64,000 nt of DNA from Durusdinium trenchii. Taxonomy: Eukaryota; Sar; Dinophyceae; Suessiales; Symbiodiniaceae. Shown here piece after piece: positions 45,774 to 57,290 of this stretch. The stretch spans positions 257,967-321,966 of the forward strand of contig CAXAMN010005413.1 in NCBI GenBank assembly GCA_963970005.1, in the 5' to 3' direction. Each line of letters begins with the position of its first letter. Position 1 is the first letter of the stretch. The notes below the pieces were generated by a model. That model saw nothing but the letters and a program-made list of their open reading frames with translations, ran no database searches and was not told the origin of the DNA. A program made the translations under genes and the position numbers.

Positions 45774-47319
45774 CGGATACAAGAGCTTGAGCACTGTTTC
45801 CCTCTGATGCATCGGCCTGATTGGACGGTGTATCACAAGGTCAGCAAAGGGTTGAAAGGGGCATGCCTGGACCCAAGGCTCTTTGCGCACTCATGATGCT
45901 GGAGTACGCGTGATGTGACCCTTGTGTGGAGTCCCTGTCACAATGAAGCACCTGGTCTGGCAATGCCAATATCATGAGGGTGAGTTGCCCCGGGACTGGC
46001 AGGAGCGAATTCAGGCCAACGAAGATGCCATGTTATGGGCTCGGGGACTCATTGAGCAGCCGAATCTCAAGCAGACGGAAGGGATTGACTCCTGCGAGGT
46101 CACTGGCTTGCTGGCCCATGGGTGGCCCATTCGTTTGACCCCAAATCAGAGAGTGGCAGTTGGGGTGCAGGCGACTTCCACTGATCCTCGTCTCCGGAAG
46201 TATGCGGTTGCATTGACAGTGGGCAGCTGGATGGAAGGCTCATGGCAAATTGTGGGCACATGTACGGCCATAGCACCTGGGCAGGCTGTCGAATCCAGAG
46301 GGTGGATCTTTGGGTGCTGGCTTGTGCTCCAGGCGGTCCTTGGTAGGCATCAGCTGAACATTCCTCACCGAGCTGGTTGGGCGGCACTACAGAAGCAAGG
46401 TGCTAGCAAAACAGCCCCTGATCTCTGGCACAACCTCCCAGCTGATGAATGGCAAAGGCTCACCTTGTTGAATGTGCCTGCAAAGATGCTCAAGGAAGAA
46501 GGTCGCCACTCTAAAGGCTGGCTGCAGTTCATTGAAGCCAAGCTTGTGGCCAAAGCTAGAAGCCGACGTGCAGCCAACCCTGAGCGTGAGCAAGACCTGC
46601 TAGAAGCTGACAGGATGCACCAAGCTATTTATGAAGTCGCTGCCAAACGAATCAGCAAAAAAATTCTGCAGGATGCTGATCACTACATGCATGGCACCTT
46701 GGAGAAGGTTGAGCATGAGGTCAAAGTGCCGGCCTTGCCACCCAAAAAGGGCCGTGTGGAGTTGTTCAACCAGCTGGTCCTCCAAACTCACGTGGCTGGC
46801 CAACACAAGTGGCTGCATCATCGGGGAGGAGTGATTTGTGAAGGTTGTGGAAAAAAGATCAAAGCCTGCAGCACACATGATGAAATTAGCACCAAACAAT
46901 CCACGTTGTGCCCTGGTGCAGTGACAAAGACCTTGAAACAGGTCATGAGTGACCTTGTTGGCGCCACAGAGCATTTGCAAGACGGTCAGCCTGGCCACAA
47001 GTGGGAGATTCGGGCATCCAGTTTTGGTTGTACTCGCTGCTGGTGCAAGCTTCCCCTCAAGTGCAGCAAAGGAGCCATTGATCATTTGACTGCCATGGAG
47101 TGCATCTATGGGCAGATGTCAGAGTTTGAGATGCAGCTCCGCACGAGGGTACACACCTCTCACCAGGTGTGGAGGAGGGGCAAGTGGCTTGAATGCCGAG
47201 GTTGCAACAAGCTCTCTCGCGAGCAAGATGGCAGGGTCCAGGCTTGGCTTGCACAGCCGTGCCAGACGAAGAGGGGACAGCAGGTCCTTTCTTTTGAAGC
47301 GAGAAGCTCCAGCAGCTAG
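45774..47319 (+). pseudogene. LINE ORF2 C-terminal part, separated by stop and frameshift
   Basis: After the stop at 45,771 the ORF2 frame continues to a TGA near 45,893. The text then changes frame and runs open from about 45,916 to 47,319 (465 codons from 45,922). It begins with CGVPVTMKHLVWQCQYHE, the type of Cys/His end that follows LINE reverse transcriptases. A stretch STDPRLRKYAVALTVGSWME, then GQAVESRGWIFGCWLVLQAV, looks like an RNase H fold without its usual acidic residues. Two Cys pairs follow (ICEGCGKKI, WLECRGCNKL). The rest is Lys/Arg-rich. The long open frame after the lesion suggests the damage is recent or is an assembly error. Confidence 0.75.
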
Positions 47320-47426
47320 CAGTTGGCTTGAATGCCGTTCGAAACCGAGTAAAAGGAGAATGAGCCTTTCTCGGTGGCCATTTTTGGCTTGTTGCCATGG
47401 CCTTGTTCGTGCAGACACAAAAGAAC

Positions 47427-47623
47427 CGAGAGAAAAAAAAAAGAGAGAGAGAGAGAGCGAGAGGGAGAGGGAGAGTGAGAGAGAGAGAGAGTGAGAGAGG
47501 TGCTCCCAGCTACGAGCCCAGCGTCCAAGGACACACCAAACGAGAAAAGGAAAGAGACGATGGTGTTCCCAGCTACCACTCAAGCGTCCAAGGACACACC
47601 CGTCAAGAAAAGGAGAGAGAGCG

Positions 47624-47660
<37 letters not shown>

Positions 47661-47710
47661 GTGCTCCCAGCTACGAGACAAGCGTCCAGGGACACATCAA
47701 AGAGGAGCGG
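47427..47710. repeat. A-rich tail, GA microsatellites and a minisatellite
   Basis: Ten A residues at about 47,436 lead into GA/GAGC repeats (to 47,498 and again 47,615-47,660). Between and after them a unit GGTGCTCCCAGCTACGAG with AGCGTCCAAGGACACA occurs three times (47,499, about 47,560, 47,660). The A run is the likely 3' end of the LINE. Confidence 0.8.
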
Positions 47711-47999
47711 GGAGCGGAGAAGGAGAGGAGGAGGACCAACTGGAAAACTAAGGCTCCAACAGACTCCAATGAGCCTTGAACAAACTTTGGTCGCTGCGAC
47801 CACGTACGGCTTGCCCGAAGGCTGCCACCTTTGACCGCTGCGGTCACGTAAAGGCATGAGCCAACTTGGAATTCCGAAGATGAGACAAACATCCCAGTTC
47901 TTGAGGCACACCGGAGCAAGGGAAACAGCGACGTACACCCGTTCGACGGGTCCACGGGAGGCACTCTGCGGGCTCATCCCGGGTTGGCACGAAGCCAAA

Positions 48000-48374
48000 C
48001 ACACTCATGGATATGCGTACTGACTTGATTGCGGTGCCACACGCCGGCCTAGGGTTCCATTTCCTAAGAGTACATGTACAAGCCACGGGAACCTGGAGGA
48101 CTTCAAGAGGAAAGAAGGCCAAAAGCTCAAGGCGAAAACGGACCGACGGGGTGACGGCGTAACGTGCATGTCTGCGGAACTCACTAGCCCTTTACCAAAG
48201 TTCAAAAGTTCGAGGAAAGCAGGTACGTCACGGTGACCAGCCGTGATATCCGCATGTACTGTGGCCGCTTCGTTGGACCATCGCACACAGTACATGGATG
48301 GTCCCCCTGCACTAAGCCTGAACAAATCCAGAAGGATCCCTATGACTCCAAGGGTTACACACACACACACACAC
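48000..48374. repeat. Long direct repeat R, right copy
   Basis: 375 bp matching 39,049-39,417 except for three substitutions (two near the ACATGTAC word, one in GGTGACCAGC) and 6 bp more of the AC run. It starts 8,951 bp after the left copy. Sequence on either side of the two copies is unrelated. Confidence 0.9.
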
Positions 48375-49942
48375 CGCGACTGAGTGCTGTTGGGTGCGCT
48401 AGAGTTCCAACCGGCTCAGGCATTTTCTGAAGCAGCTCGCCTCCTGATGTTGCAGAAGTTGTTGTGCTTCTGCCTCGTGCTGAGCAAACTGCTTGGACAA
48501 CGAAAGTCAGGTGAGGAGGCCGGAAGTGTTTGCCAAGCTTTTGTTGGAATCACTTGAATACGGGTTCGCAACCTCTCCGTAATGGCAGGAAACATCTAGT
48601 TATTATAACATCGTATAACACGATCGATACTGATCAATTATAGAAGGAGTCCTTCATGCATTTGCAGCGCCTCGATGATTAACAAAAAAACATTGTTCTG
48701 CCGAAGGCTTCCCAGACCCCTAGACTGTTCTGCCACGGCCATGTCTGGTGATCAGCGCTAAGTAACCAACATTGATTGCCGTATAGAATCCACCCAGCTC
48801 TGACTGACGGTCTAGGAGCTGGTGACTGCTGGTGTCTGGGAATGTGCGCCAACCGTTCAAGACCGCACATCCTCACAAAAGCGAGGCCCCACCGCTACAC
48901 TCCAATCAAACAAGCTGCTCCCAAATTGTTCAACGGCGAGATCAGCTGCAAGTCGTCTTCGCCTAGCTTGTGGCAGATCGCACGACGCGTAAGGAGACGA
49001 CCCGGGGCTTGAAATAATCGACCAAGCCGAGTGCCTGTGTTACTCTCAAACTGATGCAGTAGCACCAAGAACATGAGCTGACACCCCTGCCTAGCTGAGC
49101 CGACCGCAGGTCGAAGCAACGTTGGTAGCACTGCCTCAGTTTCAATGCCCTCACCAGGGCCAATGATCGAGCACTCCAAGGTGTTTCATTCTGCGTGCGC
49201 ACGGAGTGATAACATGTGATAACCAAATTGTCAGACCTGGCGGCGTGGGGGTGCTGGTAGGACATCATTTGAGAAGATTGGTTTGGGTAGTGAGCCGGTA
49301 GAGTGCCCAGCACCAGGCTGGATTGGTTGTAAGGACTGCAAACATGATGCACGAACCGAATGCTGCTAAAGGTCGCGGCTGCTGATGTCTTCATACGCAC
49401 ATCCCCGACGCGATGTTCTTCATCGTGCAACAAAGGCTCCACAACCAGGTGCAAGACGGGTGCAAAACGTGCCCCAAGCGCCAGTGCCTTTCCAGGATTT
49501 CACTATATTTCACTCAATTTCATTCACCCCTTGCTGGCTTGTCACCCCTTCACTGGGTGCTCCCGACATGGCCTGGCCATGTCGCCCTAAGGCCTCAGTT
49601 GCGAAGCTCAGTGGGACCAACAGTGACCAAGGTATCAGTGCCGAGAGTTCGGTGCACTTGTTTAATCTGGTTCGCTTTGTGTTTTGTTTGATATGTTTCT
49701 CTCTCCCACGGCTCTATCTATCTTCTGAATCTTTACATCTACTGGGTCTCATGGCGCTTCTCAAGCATTTGCGCAAAGAACGCCAAAGAAGCCTATGTAC
49801 ATGGAGTTTGCTGATTTTCGCAGACTCCGGTGAAACTGGGGATGGCTTGTGGTGTCGTTCTCCGCTCTTCTCAAGCTAAGAATGCAAACTACTTGACATT
49901 TAGTTGAACTTCTTGAGTTCTGGCCACAAGAACCTGGCCGCT
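48375..49942. other. No gene recognised
   Basis: Open frames up to 164 codons overlap on both strands without domains or plausible splice pairing. This includes the region downstream of the PhoD-like gene, where no polyadenylation signal can be named with confidence. Confidence 0.45.
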
Positions 49943-52900
49943 CTACTCACTCTTCAGTGCCCACGCGCTCGCCCGGCCCTTGCAGTGCTTGGGAAGGCAT
50001 GCACGTGCTGCTTCCGGCGGCCGGTGACCATGGAGATTTGGACCGCCACCTGGTCCTGAGAGGGTCGAAAACTGAGACCCGTCATATATGGTGTATCTGG
50101 GTCTCTTCTCCAAAAAGAATACCCTGAAGCATCTGACAAAACATCCAAACAAACATGGTCTTTCAAAGGTTTTGAGTGTGCATCGAGCAGAAACAAATCC
50201 CGCCTCAGTGACGGTGATGTCCAGGAATGGCAGTCCCCAATGATCCATGATGGGCTCTTCGTAGCTGTACTTGAAGCGTCCTCCTGGCAGATCTGCATCC
50301 AGCTTCCAAGGGTGGTGGCCTCTGGAGTGGCCCTCCACAACGCCAGCCAAGACCACCGGAATGGACATGTCAAGTCTCGTGTCGCTCAGAGTCCCGGTAC
50401 TGCTGAAGTCTGCGCCATTCAACAGCACCACCTCCCGCTTCGAGGGCTGCACTTTCTTCCAATCGAAAAGCTTCTCCAACAAAGTCTCCTGTTCCAGCCG
50501 GCTGTCTTTCCATGTGAGTGGAGACTGTAATGACGAATCAACACCCTCATCAGCTGCGGATGGCAAGTCTACTTGCTTCACCTCCTCTTCCAAGGCTTCC
50601 TTGAAAAGTTTGCTGACCTCTTTAAGAGCAAAGTCTGGATCTGCGGCGTCCTCTACAAAGTCTTTCCCCACGCTTCCCTCACAACCTTTGTTGAGGCCAA
50701 AGTGATCGTTATCCTCTTCAAAGCCCTTCTCCAAGCTGCCCTTTGAGCCCTTGTCAATCTTGCTCAGAGCAGCATTTCCAGAGTTTTCNNNNNNNNNNCC
50801 CTTCTCCAAGCTGCCCTTTGAGCCCTTGTCAGTCTTGTTGAGCACGACATGCCCAGAGTTTTCGGCACCCTCTCCAAGACCCTTCTCCAAGCTGCCCTTT
50901 GAGCCCATGTCAGTGGCGTTGAGCGCCACATGCTCAGACTCTTCGGCATTCTCCCCAACACCCTTCTCCAAGCTGCCTTTTGAGCCCTTGTCAGTCTTGT
51001 TGAGCACAACATGCCCAGAGCTTTCGGCATCCTCTCTAAGACCCTTCTCCAAGCTGCCCTTTGAGCCCTTGTCAGTCTTGCTGAGTGCAACATGCCCAGA
51101 GTCTTCGGCATCCTCTCCAAAACCCTTCAAGCTGCCCTTTGAGCCCATGTCAGTGGCGTTGACCGCAACATGCCCAGAGTCTTTCGCATCCTCACCCAGA
51201 CCCTTCTCAAAGCTGCCTTTTGAGGCCTTTTTGACTACCTGCCTAGAATCATGCCCATGGCCGTCCCAAATGCCAGCTGCCATGTCCCAAGACATGGTCC
51301 AACGCCCGTGTCGCAGCGGATGATCCAGCGCCGTGCCATCTTCATGAAGAACCTCTGCGGAATTCTCATGGAACAAAGATCTTCGAGCCTCTGACTCTTC
51401 CAGTGCCAAAGGTAACTCTGAAACAAAGAGCAGCACTTGAGCAACTTCATCGGCTAAGACCTCCTCAATGGCATCCCATTGCTTCTCTGACAAGATCTGC
51501 TTGGATTTCGTGCCAGTGAGGGCTGCAGTTATGGCATGCCCTTTCGTGTCCAAGACCATGATGGTCACAGACCCATAGCGATGGATATGCCACTCCTCCA
51601 CAGAGTCCGAGATCTCCCCCGCATCCACGATGTACCTGCAGCTACTGGCCACGCGAGATCGAATCTTGGTCCAGCAAGCGAGAAAGCCCGGTGTCAGCTA
51701 TCGCACCGTCATCTCACCAAAAGGACCAAAGCGGTTTATAAAGATCAAACAAACTTTGGACCACCTAGTGCCAGAAAAGAATGACCGCCAGTAGTAGGCT
51801 AGTAGGCCACAAAACAACCTACAAGTTATAGATTTGCGGCAAAAACACAAAGTGAGGTGTAGGTCCCTCTCTCTCTGCCCCACTGGCTTCAAGGTATGGG
51901 GGACCAGTCTTAGACAGAAAGGACATAAAACCAGCGCACAATCACTATCCAGATGCTCTGTAGAGGCTGGTTCTGGTTCATGGCTTACCATCGGCAACGG
52001 CGTATGAAGCCACCCCCTCCCAAGGCGAAGATAATCAAGGCTCAAATGAAAGCTGCCATCCCACATCGCTCGTTCGTACTCTTGATAAACCTCCAATGCC
52101 AAGCACAACAATTGATGAAGATCTCCCAACAACAGGGTCACCTCAGCACCTGTTTGCTTGGCCTTCGTTTCGAGCTCATGAATTTGCTCAAGAATTTTGG
52201 GCAGCTCCAGTGGTGGCATGAAGACACAAATGTTGCTGCAAAGCTGCGCCAAGATCGCCCTCAATTGCCGATGTCCACCAAGCGTGGTGCGATAACTCTC
52301 TCGCAACAAATCACGAGCCCTGCGCAGCATCGTTTGCTTCGGGCCTTCGCAGTAGCTCTGGTGCTCTTTCAAACTATCCATGACCTCCTCGAACAGGTGC
52401 GTCGCACTGTTCCGCCCCAAATGCAGCGCCACGTGGGGCTCGGCAGCTCCAGCCTTGACGGTCTTCAGCAGCTCCCGCCAGGGATCCATCCCTTCCTCGG
52501 AGTCCTCACCTGCCATGGTCCCAAAGTTGGAAGCAGCATAGTCACCAATGGCCACCAAACGAAGACGTTCCACTCGTAAAGGCATCGTCCGGAACCTCAA
52601 GGGGTTCCGGAGCTCCAAATCCGGGATGTTGCTCACGAAGACCATGTAGGGGGAATCGGAAAGCAGGTTCTGGAGCTGGAAGGTCACTGGCATACCCGGT
52701 TTCAGCCTTTGAACGCAGCAAACCGCACTTTTGGGTGAAAAGAAGGTCCGGTCCAGCTCCAAAGAGACTAGGCTTGGCTGCTGAAAGTCCTGGCTGGTGC
52801 CCATTGGATACACGTGGCGATCTAAGGGGCCCCGGAAACCATTCACCTGAACAATGCTGATGTTCACATCGATTTCTTCGGAGACTTCCACCAGAAAGGA

Positions 52901-53134
52901 AGCACTAGTATCGGTCACGCGGCCCAAGACTGGACCAACCAATAGTACAGGCTCGTTGTCCTTACGGGCCAAAATGCCATCACGGAGCACATTCAACGGT
53001 CTGGCCAGCTGATCAAAGGAGCAAAACTCTGGGTTCTTCTCGAAGCGATGCCGCCGCCACTCCTCCAAACTCGTGGACTTTGCGCCACGCTCGGGTGCCT
53101 CAGCATCTTCGACCTCTGAACATGCAGCACCCAT
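49943..53134 (-). CDS. PhoD-like protein with degenerate phosphatase motifs
   Basis: Two long frames on minus form one gene. Exon 1 starts at the ATG at 53,132-53,134 (MGAACSEVEDAE; Gly2 and Cys5 allow lipid anchoring by myristoylation and palmitoylation). It holds the N-terminal beta domain (LLVGPVLGRVTDTSASFLVE, from residue 65) and the first half of a metallophosphatase fold. Exon 2 continues with WHIHRYGSVTIMVLDTKG, ILSEKQWDAIEEVLADEVAQ, a 27-residue repeat insertion, then LLEKLFDWKKVQPSKREVVL and FKYSYEEPIMDHWGLPF. This order matches eukaryotic PhoD-like phosphatases. Metal-binding motifs are altered: HLGRN at 238-242 where HLGDQ is usual, and FMPPLEL at 305-311 where WDDHE is usual. It is therefore probably a non-catalytic relative. 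The far C-terminus after ITVTEAG may include an unspliced intron. Confidence 0.7.
50700..51232 (-). repeat. 81-bp coding repeat (27 residues) inside the PhoD-like gene
   Basis: Seven or so in-frame copies of a 27-residue unit, for example KGSKGSLEKGLREDAESSGH then VVLNKTD. They sit between two conserved parts of the PhoD-like fold (before WKDSRLEQETLLEK). The unit is Lys/Gly/Ser/Glu-rich, hydrophilic and probably disordered or surface-exposed. An assembly gap lies inside it. Confidence 0.9.
50789..50798. other. Assembly gap (10 N) within the 81-bp repeat
   Basis: Ten N replace part of one unit between GSLEK and ENSGN. Compared with its neighbours this unit is two codons short, so the N count is not the true gap length and the copy number is uncertain. 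Confidence 0.95.
51698..51988 (-). other. Probable intron of the PhoD-like gene
   Basis: The exon 1 frame reaches ...HTPLPM followed by GTAAGC, a good donor at 51,983-51,988. Downstream the text stops looking like protein and ends in a TAG at 51,698-51,700, after which coding text resumes in the same frame (WTKIRSRVASS, then SVEEWHIHRYG). The acceptor is not certain: in-phase AG dinucleotides occur at 51,698, near 51,674 and within the following 60 bp. Confidence 0.6.
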
Positions 53135-55106
53135 TGTGGCTGCATTTCAGCCAATGTACCCATTGGCTCTTCGGCATGCAACAAGGCATTGACATGTGCG
53201 TCTCATGTGGATTTTCTGCATTCTTTAGCAACATCGTTAGTCTCAAGCATGACATCTCTTGTTTCGATGTGCAGGTGGCTCCTGAAGCACAGCTGCCCGC
53301 CTGTTATTTTGCCCCCTGAGATAGCATGTGGGACATTCACTGGGTGCCGGTGTTTGAACATTGAATCGCTCGGAAAATGCATCTCTAGCCTGAACATGTG
53401 TTGGGCATGACTGAAGCAACAGTGACAAATTTGGTTTCTGCACCTTCGAGAACAAACATCAAGTGGTGTGCCTGCGGCCTGAGCACATTCAGATGGATGA
53501 GCAATGTTCCTGCCTGCTTGTCCAAAAGGCAAGCATGCCCCTATCCTCAACAAAAGAAATGCGCAACTCTATCCCCATTGAGCAAGGCTCATTTGTGCTC
53601 TTTTCCTTGTGGCCCATCCCGTCATTCAATCTCTCCATCGGGAACGAGCGCAGCACAAATATCTGGTGTCCAGAATCTGGGTTTGACGAGGGTCATCCAA
53701 GGTCCCACTAGCAGAAATTACAAAAACAACCCTCTGTGGTTCTTAATTGTGAAGCAGGTCTTGTCAATGTTCTAAGTGCATATGTGCACATATAATCAAT
53801 ACTGCAATATTGTACGGTACACAGTATACATGAGAACATAGGCGAAAGTGCCCCGACAATCTGTGACAGTCGTGTTACCAGTATTGGCCAATCTCGTTCC
53901 TCTTTGTCCCTACCAACCATGGATTCTTGGAGTCAATAGCCGGCACAGCCAAGAAGGTTAGAGCGGATACAGTAGAAGGAAGTTGAGGGGCTTGAGGGCA
54001 CCACTCTTGCAAAATCGATGAATCATGAAGATCACTTGTTCAGGGTTCAGAGGTAGCATGTCCATGAATCCACCAATAAGGATGCTGTATCTTTCAGCTT
54101 CTCCCTGGCTGTGCTCCCTTCTTGCGTTGGCTCTGAGCGTGCCAGCACGATAGGCAGCACCCAAGCTATGGTAAGCATTGGCCTGAAGTCACGCTCAACA
54201 CCACCAAGCGCAGAAGTCAAAGAACCAGCCTACTTTCTACATGCCCCGGCTGAAGCCAAGCTACTTACAGTGTACGACTTTTACTGATTCGCCCTCCAAA
54301 ACACAAACACCCCGGCCGCAAATCCGACAAAGCTACCATGAAAATTGTATGAACAAACAATATTCCCCGCGGAGTTTGTCTAGATAAGTTTGGGTGCACA
54401 TATCTTCACGTAGCAATCTTGGCTTCCTTGTTTTTGTCCTCCGTCGCAAGTGGCTATGTTTATTCCAAGTGGCCAAAACGGGCTTCTCCTCATCTCGCCT
54501 CATCCGGTTGAAGAAAGATCTGGGCCGGTTCCATTATGCGCAGGAACATCACATGCAATATCCAGTGAAAATATCAAACATCATACAGAATATACATATA
54601 ATATATATATATACAACATTATATAATTACTTATTACTTTAATACTCATGACATTTCATGACAACCCACCAATATTGTGCGCCCAATGTCAGATCCAATC
54701 TCGCATGTTCTCAGTGGTTTCAGTATGCTTCAGTGTTTTGCCAACTTTGCGCACTAGAACTCAACATGTCGGGCTGCACCATGGAACCAAAATGTCATGG
54801 AAGAGTTTGCCTTGTCGCTGCCTTATCCCAGCACCCTAAACATTGGAGGAGATAGATTTGAAAGAGAGTGTGGCTGTGTGGCTCAACTACGCCGAGTTGA
54901 AAAGAAGAGAGACAAAAGAAAAGATAAGAAAAGACATGGTGCATGGCTCCCATGTGGCTTGGAGAGCTTCGCCAGCTTGCGCCCTTGCAACCTTTTTGGA
55001 GGTGCAATGTGGGGGTCGTCTGGCAGTCTATCGATCTATCGATCGATCTATCTATCTATATCACTCTATATCTATCTATCTATCTACCTAGCTATCTATC
55101 TATCTA

Positions 55107-55152
<46 letters not shown>

Positions 55153-56560
55153 CATCTATCTATCTATCATCTATCTATCCATCCATCTATCTGTATTGTA
55201 TTATTATGTGTGTTCACCATGGTGCACATCTTTATCGCCAGGGCACTCTTCCATCGCATCCACCACCTGTTGAAGACCTCAATCATGGCTTCGCATGGAT
55301 GGGACAGGGTTTGCAGGCTTTATCCACATAGATTTCTTCTGGCATTGTCCAACTCGTCCTCCGCAACACCAGCATCCAGCACGGGCTCCCTGCATCCAGC
55401 CGCGTCAGCGGGGCGGCCGGCTTGGAGTTGGGCACCTCGGCATGGCCAGCGTTTTTGGGGTTGGAATTTGAGCGCCTCAGCGCTTCAGCCATTCATGTCA
55501 TGAAACAGAGGAAGCCTGTAGACACAGAAATGCTAGGGCTTTCAAACTTGAAAAGGGCCAGAAAAAGGGATCTCTGGATGTGCACCCCCTCCCAAAGTTG
55601 GTTCTGGTGATCCCGTGCTAATGTTGGTGGCCAGACCTGCACATGATGAACCCTGCGTTTCCGACTGCCCAGCGCCAGCCACGTGGAGATCTGCGATTCT
55701 GAAGGCTCCTGCAGCCGGAGACCCGCCGCTGTGATGATATTCAGCGAAATGAAGAACTGCTTACAGTATGTTTTTTTGTCCTGGATGGACCTTGTTGCTT
55801 TAAGCTGCTTGGGGGTGGAGGCAACGTGTGACCGTGAATGGCCTACCCAACGCAAACAGGTGTTTGTTGCCTTTGGGCTTCCTCATCCGGGCTTCCTCAT
55901 AGGCCTCGATTCTCATGTGTTCTTACAACAACTAGCACACGACTGGAAGCTTCTCTTTAACTCTTGTTGGTCTGAGTGGTGCGATGGATTGTGCGGTATC
56001 TTGCACCAGTTTCTCGGCATCAACATATTGCGTGCATTTCTGGAATGAAGTCTGGCGACATATGTACGCAAGATTAAGCAAGTATTCATATACTCTATGT
56101 TATGTGTTTGTTTGATGCATTTGATGGAAGAAATGCAAGCGGCTACACTATCATACAAATGAGTTGACCACTGAAACCCAGTGCGATGGACCACGCATCG
56201 GATGCCGAGATCTTTTTTTTGGTGAAAAGTACTCACCCGTTTGGAACTTTTCAGTTCACGTTTCCACGAGTCAGTCTGCTCCTCTCAGGTGTTGATGATC
56301 AATTATGGCAAATTGAAGAAAACTGGATGAACGATGTCGGTGGCACCGCTGCCACGCTCCTCTGAGCCCTCAAAGAACTTCTTGATCACGACTGCTCGTT
56401 CGAAGCCTCAACATCTCACATCTCGGCAATGATTTCATGACTCGTCACAACGACCTGGGAATCTTCAGCTAGTCAAAAAGAAATATGTTATAAAATAGGT
56501 TTGTTACTTTTAGTGTTGGATGCTGATTAGTAATAGGGCCCTCGCCTCTATAATGCTAAA
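53135..56560. other. No gene recognised
   Basis: Immediately upstream of the PhoD-like ATG a TGCAG could serve as a trans-splice acceptor. The minus frame at 55,493-55,855 contains a segment (EPSESQISTWLALGSRKRR) after a CTGCAG that could be an exon, but I cannot link it to others. The CTAT tract is listed separately. Confidence 0.4.
55024..55195. repeat. (CTAT)n/(CTGT)n microsatellite
   Basis: About 170 bp of tetranucleotide repeats, mostly CTAT with a block of seven CTGT. Frames across it read Ile-Tyr-Leu-Ser repeats and are not genes. Confidence 0.95.
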
Positions 56561-56597
56561 TGTTTGAAAAATAGATATTGATACCATGTTTGTTTTA

Positions 56598-57290
56598 AGG
56601 GTTCTCTATTATGCAATTTTTTGGGGTAACCTAATTTGTTATATAATCTGAAAAATAAGAGTTTCAAATCCTGCGGAGGTATGAATACTACTAAGCCAAT
56701 AGCTGGCTTGCTGAGAGTATTATTGGTAGTCATAGGTTTCTTTGGTTCTTCTAAACTCACAGCTTTCCAAAACCATCAATTCCAAAATCAAACCTTTATA
56801 TAAAGATTGCTCCTAAACAAATTTTCAACTTAGTAGACCAGGAAGGCCCCTGATCCTCAATAATAATATTGTTTTACGGGTTCTCAATTGTGCAAAGTTT
56901 GATCTCATAAAGATAGATCTTACAGTAATACTAAATACTACTACAGTAAGCCAATGGCTGGCTTGCTGAGAGTGTAGTCATAGGTTTCTTTGGCACTTCA
57001 AATCTCACAGCTCCCCAAAGCATTCAATTCCTTAATCAAGCCTTTAAACAAAAGTTGATCCTAAACAAATTTTCAAGGTAGTAGACCAGGAAGGCCCCCT
57101 GATCCTCAATAACAAATTGTTCTCAATTGTGCAAAGCTTGACCTCAGAAGAATATATAGATCTTAATACTACTAAGCCAATGGCTGGCTTGCTGAGAGTA
57201 TATTTGCTGAAGATCTGAGACTGCAAAGGAAAAGGATTGCTGAGAATATCCAATGACAAAGAACCCAGATTTGTTTTGGTGGTAGTTTAT
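56598..57290. repeat. AT-rich tandem repeat, three units of about 170-280 bp
   Basis: Units start near 56,598, 56,876 and 57,118. Each carries GGTTCTCAATTGTGCAAAG or a variant, then CTACTAAGCCAATGGCTGGC; the first two also share TAGTAGACCAGGAAGGCCCC. The third unit is truncated. The AT content is visibly higher than in the flanks. Confidence 0.85.

Larger units (their letters stand above)
39418..47445 (+). mobile_element. Non-LTR retrotransposon (LINE) with USP-like domain
   Basis: An element of about 8 kb: a 5' region with tandem monomers, ORF1 with zinc ribbon and coiled coil, ORF2 with ubiquitin-specific-protease-like, EEP endonuclease and reverse transcriptase domains, a C-terminal part now in another frame, and an A-rich tail at about 47,433 running into GA repeats. 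The exact 5' end is not defined; I place it after repeat R. Target duplications were not identified. Lesions: a stop at 45,771-45,773 and a stop plus frame change between about 45,890 and 45,920. Confidence 0.9.

Noticed and set aside
47370-47395. GCCATTTTTGGCTTG resembling the spliced leader
   Set aside because: It has an extra T and diverges before the CTCAAG end; the match is not convincing.
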